From assembly GCA_964462125.1 (NCBI GenBank), contig CAYWXT010000099.1:1-18175 (forward strand): 18,175 nucleotides of DNA, read 5' to 3'. The position numbers and the translations under genes were made by a program. Below, one piece after another: positions 7,813-14,387 of the stretch (within the stretch, counting starts at the first letter, position 1; each line of letters begins with the position of its first letter). This DNA is from JAWLFY01 sp964462125 (GTDB lineage: Bacteria; Planctomycetota; Planctomycetia; Pirellulales; Pirellulaceae). A model generated the notes under the pieces. That model did no database searches and was not told the origin of the DNA. It saw nothing but the letters and a program-made list of their open reading frames with translations.

Positions 7813-8225
7813 GCCGTACGCCGATGACTCGTACGATGTTGGTATTTTCTGTGCTCGCTCTCTCGTTGGTCACCGCGGTCGCCTTTGACGTTGGCTACCG
7901 TGGTTCGACTCGGTTTCCGGTTCAACCGGTCTGGCCAATGGGAGATGCAGATCGGGAACGGGGGCGGCGTCTGATTACCGACTACGGGTGCGGCGCGTGT
8001 CATACGATCCCCGGCATCCGCCGTGCGACCGGCCGTGTCGGCCCCAAGTTGGAAGACTTTGTCGATCAAATGTATATCGCTGGCGTGCTCGCCAATACTC
8101 CGGAGAACCTGAACCGCTGGCTGCAGCACCCAACGGAGGTCAATCCGTTGACCGCCATGCCGGAGATGGGCGTCTCGGAGAAGGAAGCCCGCGATATGGC
8201 CGCTTACCTCTACACGATGCGGTGA
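7809..8225 (+). CDS. Small membrane-anchored or exported cytochrome c
   Basis: This 138-residue protein has an N-terminal hydrophobic segment (about 10-27) that acts as signal or anchor, then a monohaem cytochrome c domain. The haem site is CGACH (61-65), and the likely axial Met is in TAMPEM (M117 or M120). A strong Shine-Dalgarno (GGGAGGG, 7794-7800) sits 8 nt before ATG 7809, and the start overlaps the CtaG stop by 4 bp. It resembles the small class-I cytochromes that donate electrons to, or form an extra subunit of, caa3 oxidases. It is the third c-type haem domain in the operon. Confidence 0.93.
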   Translation: MSRTPMTRTMLVFSVLALSLVTAVAFDVGYRGSTRFPVQPVWPMGDADRERGRRLITDYGCGACHTIPGIRRATGRVGPKLEDFVDQMYIAGVLANTPENLNRWLQHPTEVNPLTAMPEMGVSEKEARDMAAYLYTMR

Positions 8226-8232
8226 CTGTTCG

Positions 8233-9105
8233 ATGCGAGAGGGTGCAAACCGATCTGACCGTTCGCGCCGCGCGCCGTTGATCGGCTCGGTGACGCCCGC
8301 GGATATCTTGCTTGCCTCGATTCTGGTCTTGGTGCTCGGCCTGTGGGTCGTCACACGGACCACAGACAATCGCGAGGGCGGCCGGCACGCTCACCCGCCG
8401 GGAGAGCAGGGTGGCGTGATCGTTTCTCTCGGGGACGACCGTTACCATGCCGAGGCGCTGATTGAAGCGGGCGGAATGATCCGTTTGATCATGTTGGGGG
8501 CGACCACGGACCAGTTGATTGACGTGGAGGATCAACAGCTCGTTGGCTACGTTCGCGGGATCGACAACGAAGTCACTCGGGTTGAGCTTCGCGCCGATCC
8601 CCAGCCGGGAGACACCGCGGGGAGGACGTCGCAGTTTGTTGGGGAGTTACCCCAGGCGCTGCGCGACCGAGCGTTGCACGTCACGGTGACATCGCTGCGG
8701 ATCAAGGGAGAACGTTACCGCGTGGGGTTCGCATGGCCAGACGATCGGGACGGGCATGACGACACGCACCAACAGTTGGCCATGCCGTCCAAGGTGGAGG
8801 ACGACGCGGAGAGACAGCTGTATCTCGAGCCGGCAGGCGCATACAGCGCGGCGGATATCGTCGCCAACGGCAGTTTGACCGCGTCGCAAGCTTATTCGGG
8901 ATTTCAGGCGGAGCACGATTTGGATCCGCAAGCGGGAGACCGTCTGTGCCCGATCACGCAAACCAAAGCAAACGCCACATGTGTTTGGGTGATCGCTGGC
9001 GAGCAATACACCTTCTGTTGCCCGCCCTGTATCGACGAGTTCGTCAGTTTGGCAAAACGCGCACCGGACGACATTCAGCCCCCGGAGGCTTACGTCAAGG
9101 AATGA
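8233..9105 (+). CDS. Membrane-anchored protein with C-terminal TRASH/YHS-like metal-binding motif
   Basis: This 290-residue protein has one N-terminal helix (about 23-41), a beta-rich extracytoplasmic domain (about 60-170), and a C-terminal Cys cluster. The cluster C239-x22-C262-x3-C266 matches the spacing of TRASH/YHS-type metal-binding modules (C-x19-22-C-x3-C), with additional C250 and C263. The local text reads CPITQTKAN and FCCPPCIDEF. A His-rich stretch (GRHAHPP, 50-56) follows the anchor, and another His-containing stretch lies at 175-179. The gene closes the respiratory operon, 7 bp after the cytochrome c gene. Together with CtaG, this suggests copper binding, delivery or sensing for CuA/CuB. 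That role is inference; the motif spacing is directly visible. Confidence 0.88.
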   Translation: MREGANRSDRSRRAPLIGSVTPADILLASILVLVLGLWVVTRTTDNREGGRHAHPPGEQGGVIVSLGDDRYHAEALIEAGGMIRLIMLGATTDQLIDVEDQQLVGYVRGIDNEVTRVELRADPQPGDTAGRTSQFVGELPQALRDRALHVTVTSLRIKGERYRVGFAWPDDRDGHDDTHQQLAMPSKVEDDAERQLYLEPAGAYSAADIVANGSLTASQAYSGFQAEHDLDPQAGDRLCPITQTKANATCVWVIAGEQYTFCCPPCIDEFVSLAKRAPDDIQPPEAYVKE

Positions 9106-9158
9106 GCCACGTGTGGGTCACGGGACAGCGGCACTTTTCGATCCCATGAAACTTCGCG

Positions 9159-9177
9159 TGGCACCTGTGCCAAGCCT
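9159..9177. repeat. Short palindrome and copy of a repeat found beyond the ferric-reductase gene
   Basis: TGGCACCTGTGCCA (9159-9172) is an imperfect palindrome (two 6-bp arms around CT). Its right part, GTGCCAAGCCT (9167-9177), recurs exactly as the reverse complement at 10717-10727 on the other side of the ferric-reductase-like operon. The 9159-9172 palindrome is too short for a confident terminator, although it lies between two convergent transcription units. Confidence 0.4.
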
Positions 9178-9215
9178 CCACGGTTCGGGCGTGAACTGTC
9201 GCTAGGGGAAAACTG

Positions 9216-9230
9216 GGCTCTGTCTGAAAA
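9216..9230 (+). repeat. GGCTCTGTCYGAAA repeat, copy 1
   Basis: GGCTCTGTCTGAAAA here and GGCTCTGTCCGAAA at 14238-14251 agree at 13 of 14 bases and lie in the same orientation downstream of a gene. They may be end remnants of a mobile element or an intergenic repeat family. No transposase or partner end is visible nearby. Confidence 0.35.
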
Positions 9231-9250
9231 CCCTGAGGCGACAGCGTTGC

Positions 9251-9337
9251 TCATCGCGTCCACGCGAACCAAATGGTGACGGCAACGAGAATCATGGCGA
9301 GGAGATACGCCAGCCGTTCGGCCCAGAGATGTCCCAT
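9251..9337 (-). CDS. 28-residue single-helix membrane microprotein
   Basis: This gene runs from ATG 9337 to TGA 9251. The protein begins MGHLWAERLAYLL and ends in TIWFAWTR. It has one hydrophobic helix (about 9-26), a short N-terminus with Glu and Arg, and a terminal Arg. A near-ideal Shine-Dalgarno (AAAGGAG, 9345-9351 on the minus strand) sits 7 nt before the start. It begins 27 bp after the stop of the ferric-reductase-like gene on the same strand, so the two are probably one operon. Size and design resemble small accessory subunits of membrane oxidoreductases such as CydX, but there is no sequence basis for homology. It is too short for routine gene calling. An accessory or stabilising role for the reductase is inferred. 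Confidence 0.68.
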   Translation of the reverse strand: MGHLWAERLAYLLAMILVAVTIWFAWTR

Positions 9338-9364
9338 CGGTGTTCTCCTTTGACAGGATCGCGT

Positions 9365-10690
9365 TCATACCCAAGCGAATCGCTCAGAGACAAACCTGAA
9401 GTGGGGCACCCCCAACTGAATCAAGGATGCTTCGACCACGTCCATCATCGGGTCGGGGCCACAGGTGAGGTAGCGAGGATTCTCGAGGGAGGTCTTGGCA
9501 ATTTGTCGTTCGAGTAGTTCCTTGGTGACGATTCCGGTCTCCCCCTGCCAGCCGTCCGGCGGCGATTCCAAGACATGGACGATCGTCAAGCGGAAGTCGC
9601 GGGCGATCCGTTCCAGTTCTTTCCGGAACGGAATCTCTTCCCAACTCGGGTTGGCATAGAGGAGCCAAAAGGGACGGCTGTCCATTCGGTCGCGACAACT
9701 TTTTAAAATACTCATCACCGGCGTCACGCCGATTCCGCCGACGATGAAGATCGCTCCATCGGCATCGGAGTCGATTCGGAATGACCCGTAGGGGCCTTCC
9801 AGATAGGCTCGTTTTCCGGGCGAGATGTCGCCCACGGTCTCGGTGAAGTCCCCCAGCGCTTTGATGCCGAACTCGACACGGTCCGGCGATTGATCGCTGG
9901 AAAGAAACGAAAACGGGTGCTGTTGCAGCGTCCAGGGCGATTCGTTGACGGTCAGCCATGCGTATTGCCCCGCCCGGAAGTGAATGCCGGAATGCCCGTC
10001 AGGTTCGAGCACCAAGCGGTGGACATCGGGACTCTCTGGATGGACTTCAACCACTTTCCAAGGTTGGCGGGCGAAACGCAACGGCTTGACCCCACGTGAG
10101 ATGCCCCACAGCCCCAGCGGAATCACCGCTGCGATGACCCACGCGGCGCGTTTCCAAAAACCTGACACGTAGTGCTCCACTTGGAGACCGTGTGCTAGGC
10201 CGATCAGGATCACCAAAACCGCAAGCCCCCCGTGACTCAGACGCCACCATTCGTAATTGAGGCGAAACGTCAACCGCCAAAGCGAGAGCACGATCAGCAG
10301 GACCAGGGCGATCACGACGACAACGAGGGAAACGGCGCGAGGCAGATTCGACCAGGGGTTGAGGAAATCGAGAAACTCCGAATTGGCAAGGAAAAGGACC
10401 ACCGGGTGCAGCAGGACAAAGCCGACCGCCAACATCGCCGCGATCCGGTGAAACCGCACCTCCGCATCGGTCCCGAAGTAGGGCATCACCCAACCAAAGC
10501 GGCTCGTCGTGGCGAATTGCAGTCCCAGCATCACGTAGCCGACGAGTCCCAACCCAACGCCCAGTTCGATCCAGAACCCGCGTCCCTCGGGGCGCTCGCC
10601 CAGCATCGCGAGGCTCAGTGGCAACAGGGCGAGGAGCAGATAGAGGGCAGTCCAGAAGAATGCTCGCAACAGTACATGCAATCGGGGCAA
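9365..10690 (-). CDS. Ferric-reductase-like transmembrane haem/FAD/NAD(P)H oxidoreductase
   Basis: This 441-residue protein moves electrons from cytoplasmic NAD(P)H through FAD and two b haems across the membrane. Counting from TTG 10690, the ferric-reductase transmembrane domain (about 10-200) has two His pairs, H81/H95 and H153/H167, each with 13 residues between, suited to two stacked haems. The FR-type FAD domain has HPFS (258-261) and GDFTETV (280-286). The nucleotide-binding domain has EGPYGSF (298-304), GGIGVTP (318-324) and CGPDPMM (410-416). The start was moved from TTG 10708 to TTG 10690, because AAGGGAG (10699-10705, minus strand) lies 8 nt before the latter and nothing precedes the former. 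Possible substrates are ferric iron, cupric copper or oxygen; the sequence does not decide. Its position beside the copper-dependent oxidase operon makes metal reduction plausible. Confidence 0.9.
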   Translation of the reverse strand: MPRLHVLLRAFFWTALYLLLALLPLSLAMLGERPEGRGFWIELGVGLGLVGYVMLGLQFATTSRFGWVMPYFGTDAEVRFHRIAAMLAVGFVLLHPVVLFLANSEFLDFLNPWSNLPRAVSLVVVVIALVLLIVLSLWRLTFRLNYEWWRLSHGGLAVLVILIGLAHGLQVEHYVSGFWKRAAWVIAAVIPLGLWGISRGVKPLRFARQPWKVVEVHPESPDVHRLVLEPDGHSGIHFRAGQYAWLTVNESPWTLQQHPFSFLSSDQSPDRVEFGIKALGDFTETVGDISPGKRAYLEGPYGSFRIDSDADGAIFIVGGIGVTPVMSILKSCRDRMDSRPFWLLYANPSWEEIPFRKELERIARDFRLTIVHVLESPPDGWQGETGIVTKELLERQIAKTSLENPRYLTCGPDPMMDVVEASLIQLGVPHFRFVSERFAWV

Positions 10691-10716
10691 ATCACCTACT
10701 CCCTTCAATGTGGATC

Positions 10717-10897
10717 AGGCTTGGCACCTTGGACCGACCTCGCCGACCGAATCTGTCCGTGTCCTGAGGGAGGAGATCGGGGCAAATCGGGTGCCAAGGG
10801 ACTCGTCGTGGAAATGGGCGGGGAGGTCACTGAGGTCCGACATTTCTGCAACAACGGCTTGGAGAGATTGATTCGATGGCTTGGCAACTTGGCCGAC
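10717..10897. repeat. Cluster of related GGCTTGGCA repeats
   Basis: The segment 10718-10738 begins GGCTTGGCACCTTGG, and 10878-10897 begins GGCTTGGCAACTTGG; the two align with one substitution and one 1-base gap through CCGAC. The core is echoed inverted at 10790-10798, and at 9167-9177 beyond the reductase gene. The layout would suit binding sites of one regulator acting on the reductase operon, or decayed copies of a small repeat. Confidence 0.42.
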
Positions 10898-11001
10898 TCT
10901 TTGTTGGGCATGTACGGGTTGTTCGCATCATCACCTCCGCTGGGAAGCTGGGACGTGATTTTGTGTCGGTGAAAGTTTGGTGAACAGCTTGGGTTTGCCG
11001 A

Positions 11002-11026
11002 AGGGGATCATCGTGGCCGATCCCCT
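11002..11026. promoter_or_regulatory. 8-bp inverted repeat in the divergent interval
   Basis: AGGGGATC (11002-11009) and GATCCCCT (11019-11026) are perfect inverted arms around a 9-nt loop. There is no T-run on either side, so a simple intrinsic terminator is unlikely. An operator or leader hairpin for the RNase H-like gene (start 11157) is possible. Confidence 0.35.
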
Positions 11027-11156
11027 CGGGGCTCATCGTGCCTTCCACGGATGGATCCCATTTCACACACCTCCCACGGCGCTGGTCCGGGGACACGGCG
11101 TGGCGACGGAGAGTCGCGTCGGGTTGCGGATGACGCCGGAGTGAAAGAACGACCAC

Positions 11157-11894
11157 GTGAGACCGCACCGAAGAACCGAGACCGCGGCCGCGGCTGATCC
11201 ACCGCCGGCCGCGTTGGAGCCGTCGGCGCCACCGGAGTTGCTGCTCGTCTGTGAAGCCTGGTCGAGCAGCTTGACCGATGGCCGTTGGCGTTTCTCGATC
11301 GAGACCACGGCCGGTGCGCCGGTGCTGGAGGCGGCGGACGAGGAGCCAGGCGATTTGAACCGTTTGACGCTGCTCGCCGCGGTCCGGGGATTGGAGGCGA
11401 TCGATGGCCCCGCTTCGGTGATCCTGTTGAGCACCAACCGGTACCTGATCCGTTCGCTGGCCGATTCTCTGCCGCGGTGGCGGGTAAATGATTTCGCCTG
11501 GGAACACTTTGGCCGCGTGATCGACATTCAACACGCCGACTTGTGGCGAAGGATCGATCGGGCCGTGCGGATTCACCGTGTCGAGGCGTGTTTGGTTTCC
11601 TCCCGCTTGGTTAGCTCGGGGCGGATAGGAGCGACGGAACAATGGAACCTGAAAGATCCGAAATCATCGGGGGGGGAATCATCGACGTTTCGAATCGATC
11701 GACCGCATGCCGGTGTCGCCCCACCGCAAACGGCGCGGACGCCGGCTGACGGCCTGCGCCGTCTGTTGTTGGGGTTCCCAGCATCGACGGAGGCATCACC
11801 GGCAGAGGCGGCTGGTCGCGTGATGCCGGAGGGGAGGCGCCGGGGGAGCGGGCGTCATCGATTCACCTCCGCCGACTTGATGGAGGCCCCATGA
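11157..11894 (+). CDS. RNase H-fold protein lacking the catalytic acids
   Basis: This 245-residue protein has a middle domain (about 28-146) that aligns by eye with ribonuclease HI: NRLTLLAAVRGLEAI matches NRMELMAAIAALE, ILLSTNRYL matches the LYTDSQYV strand, and DLWRRIDRAV matches the DLWQALD helix. The catalytic acids are not kept: the position of E48 is Thr71, that of D70 is Thr93, and that of D10 is Glu33 or nearby; no D134 equivalent was found. Residues 150-245 are polar and low in complexity. GTG 11157 is the first usable start after an in-frame stop at 11142, with weak ribosome binding site support; an internal start near the domain (about 11236) is possible. It may bind RNA-DNA hybrid or another nucleic acid without cutting it. 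That is inference. Confidence 0.75.
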   Translation: MRPHRRTETAAAADPPPAALEPSAPPELLLVCEAWSSSLTDGRWRFSIETTAGAPVLEAADEEPGDLNRLTLLAAVRGLEAIDGPASVILLSTNRYLIRSLADSLPRWRVNDFAWEHFGRVIDIQHADLWRRIDRAVRIHRVEACLVSSRLVSSGRIGATEQWNLKDPKSSGGESSTFRIDRPHAGVAPPQTARTPADGLRRLLLGFPASTEASPAEAAGRVMPEGRRRGSGRHRFTSADLMEAP

Positions 11895-11923
11895 GCGCCG
11901 TTTGAGCCATCGGCTGACCTTCG

Positions 11924-11951
11924 GAACGCTGAACGCTGAATTCTGAATTTG
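11924..11951 (+). repeat. Four tandem heptamers upstream of glgB
   Basis: Consecutive 7-mers GAACGCT, GAACGCT, GAATTCT and GAATTTG occupy the gap before glgB. They fall 35 bp upstream of the glgB ATG. Function is unknown; slippage-prone DNA or a regulator array are both possible. Confidence 0.45.
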
Positions 11952-11985
11952 ATTTTCCCACGCCACTCGATTGCCCGATCCAACT

Positions 11986-14238
11986 ATGCACACGGAACTT
12001 TCGCTTTCCAATATTCACCGACTGATCGAAGGAACCCACGAGAATCCCTCCAGCTTGCTGGGGCCCCATCGCATCGATTACCCGGGCGGGGGGGCGATCG
12101 CCGTGCGGAGCTACCTGCCGGAGGCCCAGGCGGCGTGGTTGATCGACCGCGCCGACGGGGCGCGGCGTCCGATGCGGAGGCTGCACCCGGCCGGTTTTTT
12201 CGAGGGCATTTGCGGTTGTCCGGTCGACGCACCGGGTTGGGAATCACAAGATGAGGGGGAACGATTCAATGCCCGCTCCAGGTATCGCATCCAGATGGCC
12301 AAAAAAACCGGCGAAGTCGTCAGCATGCACGACCCCTACGCTGCTCCCTCCATCCTGACCGACTACGACCGATACTTGTTCGGCGAGGGACGCCACCGGC
12401 AACTCTACGAGCGGCTGGGGGCTCACCTGCGGGTGGTCGACGAGGTTCCCGGGGTCAACTTCGCTGTTTGGGCGCCGAACGCGCGCACGGTGCAGATCGT
12501 GGGGGACTTCAACGATTGGGATGGGCGCGAACATGTCGCGCGAGTTCACCCGCATTTGGGCGTTTGGGAGCTGTTCGTCCCGAAGGCCAAGGTGGGCGAC
12601 CGGTACAAGTTCCGGATCTTGACGATGCATGGCGAGTGGGTCGACAAATGCGACCCCTTCGGCTTTGCCGCCGAGCTACCGCCGTTGACCGCTTCGATCG
12701 TGGCCGACCTGGGGAAGCATCGCTGGGGGGACAGCGAGTGGATGGAACAGCGGGCATCGTGGAATCCGATGCATGCCCCGATGAACGTCTATGAAGTGCA
12801 TCTGGGCAGCTGGCAGAAGGGCCCGGGGCGTCTGCACGGGTGGATGAACTACCGCGATTTGGCGAATCGGCTGGTTGACTACTGTCACCGAATGCACTTC
12901 ACCCACATCGAGCTGATGCCGATCAACGAGCATCCCTTCACCGGCTCCTGGGGCTATCAGGCGGTCGGTTACTACGCCCCGACCAGTCGCCATGGCGAAC
13001 CGGACGATTTCATGTACTTTGTCGATCGCCTGCATCGCAATGGCATCGGCGTGCTGATCGACTGGGTCCCGGCCCATTTCCCGAAAGACGCGCACGGGTT
13101 GGCGATGTTTGACGGCTCGGCGCTGTATGAACACGCCGATCCGCGGCAGGGGGAGCATCCTGACTGGGGGACGAAGATCTTCAACTACGGTCGGAACGAG
13201 GTCAGGAATTTCCTCGTCGCCAACGCGCTGTTCTGGCTCGACAAGTACCACATCGACGGACTTCGCGTCGACGCCGTAGCCTCGATGCTGTACCTCGACT
13301 ACAGCCGTGAACACGGGGACTGGATCCCTAACCGTTACGGCGGCCGTGAGAACTTGGAGGCACTTGAGTTCCTGCGGGAGTCGAACGTGGCGGTGCACGA
13401 GGCGTTTCCCGGCGTGGTGATGGCAGCCGAAGAGTCAACGGCTTGGCCCGGCGTCTCCCGCCCCACCTACGACGGCGGCCTGGGATTCACCTACAAGTGG
13501 AACATGGGCTGGATGAACGACACGCTGCAGTACATGCGGCATGAGCCGATCCATCGCCGCTACCACCACAACGAGCTGACCTTCAGCCTGATCTACGCCT
13601 TCACGGAAAACTTCATGTTGCCCTTATCCCACGACGAGGTCGTGCACGGCAAGGGTTCGCTGATCAGCCAGATGCCAGGGGACATGTGGCAAAAGTTCGC
13701 CAACCTGCGACTGCTGTACGCCTACATGTGGACCCACCCGGGCAAAAAGTTACTCTTCATGGGTGGCGAGCTGGCCCAGTGGAATGAGTGGAACCACGAC
13801 GACGGCCCGCAGTGGGAACTGCTTGACTTCGACACCCACCGCGGGGTCCAACAGCTTGTGTCCGATTTGAACCGACTGGTGATCGAGAACCCCTCGCTGC
13901 ATGAGCTCGATTTTTCCAGCGACGGCTTCGAATGGGTCGACTGCATGAACGCGGACGACAGTGTGCTGGTGTATCTGAGGAAAGGGCTCGGAGACGCCCC
14001 GCCAATCCTGGCCTGCTGCAACTTCACCCCCGTCGTCCGCCTGGGATACCCGGTCGGGGTGCCCTACGCCGGATTCTGGAAAGAGATTTTCAACAGTGAC
14101 AGCGAGGCCTACGGCGGGAGCAATGTCGGAAACTACCCGGGGCAAAAAACGACCGGAAAGGAGCACCACGCTCGGCCCGACAGCATCCTGGTCGACCTGC
14201 CGCCGCTGGCGGTGACCATCTTCCGCTTGGAGAGTTAG
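11986..14238 (+). CDS. glgB: 1,4-alpha-glucan (glycogen) branching enzyme
   Basis: This enzyme cuts alpha-1,4-glucan chains and rejoins them by alpha-1,6 links, making branched glycogen in the cytoplasm. It has 750 residues from ATG 11986, the usual length for long-form GlgB. An N-terminal domain precedes a CBM48 module (about 157-245, VNFAVWAPNARTV and GDFNDWDG), then the GH13 barrel. The catalytic residues seen are the nucleophile D429 (DGLRVDAV), the acid/base E482 (AAEESTAWP) and D550 (LSHDEV). Spacing between them equals that of the E. coli enzyme (53 and 121). A C-terminal beta domain ends the protein. A TTG at 11971 is an alternative start. No other glycogen gene is visible in the window. 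Confidence 0.97.
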   Translation: MHTELSLSNIHRLIEGTHENPSSLLGPHRIDYPGGGAIAVRSYLPEAQAAWLIDRADGARRPMRRLHPAGFFEGICGCPVDAPGWESQDEGERFNARSRYRIQMAKKTGEVVSMHDPYAAPSILTDYDRYLFGEGRHRQLYERLGAHLRVVDEVPGVNFAVWAPNARTVQIVGDFNDWDGREHVARVHPHLGVWELFVPKAKVGDRYKFRILTMHGEWVDKCDPFGFAAELPPLTASIVADLGKHRWGDSEWMEQRASWNPMHAPMNVYEVHLGSWQKGPGRLHGWMNYRDLANRLVDYCHRMHFTHIELMPINEHPFTGSWGYQAVGYYAPTSRHGEPDDFMYFVDRLHRNGIGVLIDWVPAHFPKDAHGLAMFDGSALYEHADPRQGEHPDWGTKIFNYGRNEVRNFLVANALFWLDKYHIDGLRVDAVASMLYLDYSREHGDWIPNRYGGRENLEALEFLRESNVAVHEAFPGVVMAAEESTAWPGVSRPTYDGGLGFTYKWNMGWMNDTLQYMRHEPIHRRYHHNELTFSLIYAFTENFMLPLSHDEVVHGKGSLISQMPGDMWQKFANLRLLYAYMWTHPGKKLLFMGGELAQWNEWNHDDGPQWELLDFDTHRGVQQLVSDLNRLVIENPSLHELDFSSDGFEWVDCMNADDSVLVYLRKGLGDAPPILACCNFTPVVRLGYPVGVPYAGFWKEIFNSDSEAYGGSNVGNYPGQKTTGKEHHARPDSILVDLPPLAVTIFRLES

Positions 14239-14251
14239 GCTCTGTCCGAAA
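14238..14251 (+). repeat. GGCTCTGTCYGAAA repeat, copy 2
   Basis: GGCTCTGTCCGAAA begins at the last base of the glgB stop codon. It matches the copy at 9216-9230 at 13 of 14 positions, both directly downstream of gene ends. Confidence 0.35.
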
Positions 14252-14280
14252 TCGAAGGACTGGAAGGCGATCGTCCGGGA

Positions 14281-14300
14281 TCTTCGCGGTTCTTCGCGGT
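14281..14300 (+). repeat. Perfect tandem decamer between glgB and the DUF151 gene
   Basis: TCTTCGCGGT occurs twice without a gap (14281-14290, 14291-14300). No gene overlaps it. It lies about 43 bp upstream of the candidate -10 box at 14343. Confidence 0.6.
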
Positions 14301-14342
14301 GATCCCTGACGCGAACCCCGCCCCCGTCCGCGTCCCGGAGCC

Positions 14343-14348
14343 TATAAT
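14343..14348 (+). promoter_or_regulatory. Candidate -10 box for the DUF151-panC transcript
   Basis: A perfect TATAAT lies 40 bp upstream of the ATG at 14388, in an otherwise GC-rich stretch. No sigma-70-like -35 is seen 16-18 bp upstream, so the promoter call rests on the -10 alone. Confidence 0.4.
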
Positions 14349-14387
14349 CGAAAGCGGTTGACCCTTCTCCGTCCGCGAGTTCCCCCA

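Larger units (their letters stand above)
10691..11156. other. Non-coding divergent interval with short repeats
   Basis: This interval separates the minus-strand reductase gene from the plus-strand RNase H-like gene. It holds a 13-bp direct repeat (ATCGGGGCAAATC at 10681-10693 and 10776-10788), a 9-bp inverted repeat (CTTGGCACC 10720-10728, GGTGCCAAG 10790-10798), and a degenerate copy of the 10718-10738 segment at 10878-10897. It also holds an 8-bp inverted repeat at 11002-11026. On the minus strand, a full anti-Shine-Dalgarno match (10930-10938) precedes a 33-codon frame with poor GC3. I see no convincing gene. Promoters for both flanking genes should lie here, but no clear -35/-10 pair was found. 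Confidence 0.6.

Noticed and set aside
9159..9172. Palindrome as a bidirectional terminator
   Set aside because: Stem is only about 5 bp once a usable loop is allowed and there is no T-run; kept as a repeat only.
9146..9205. 19-codon plus-strand frame after the TRASH-motif gene
   Set aside because: No ribosome binding site and no sequence character; it overlaps the palindrome at 9159-9172.
10705..10911. Minus-strand frame of 68 codons in the divergent interval
   Set aside because: No ribosome binding site at a proper distance, Ser/Pro-rich composition, no motif.
10232..10972. Plus-strand frame of 246 codons
   Set aside because: Mostly antisense to the transmembrane part of the ferric-reductase-like gene; Gln/Asp/His-rich with no recognisable motif.
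10827..11642. Minus-strand frame of 271 codons
   Set aside because: Antisense to the RNase H-like gene, whose plus-strand frame shows clear family motifs.
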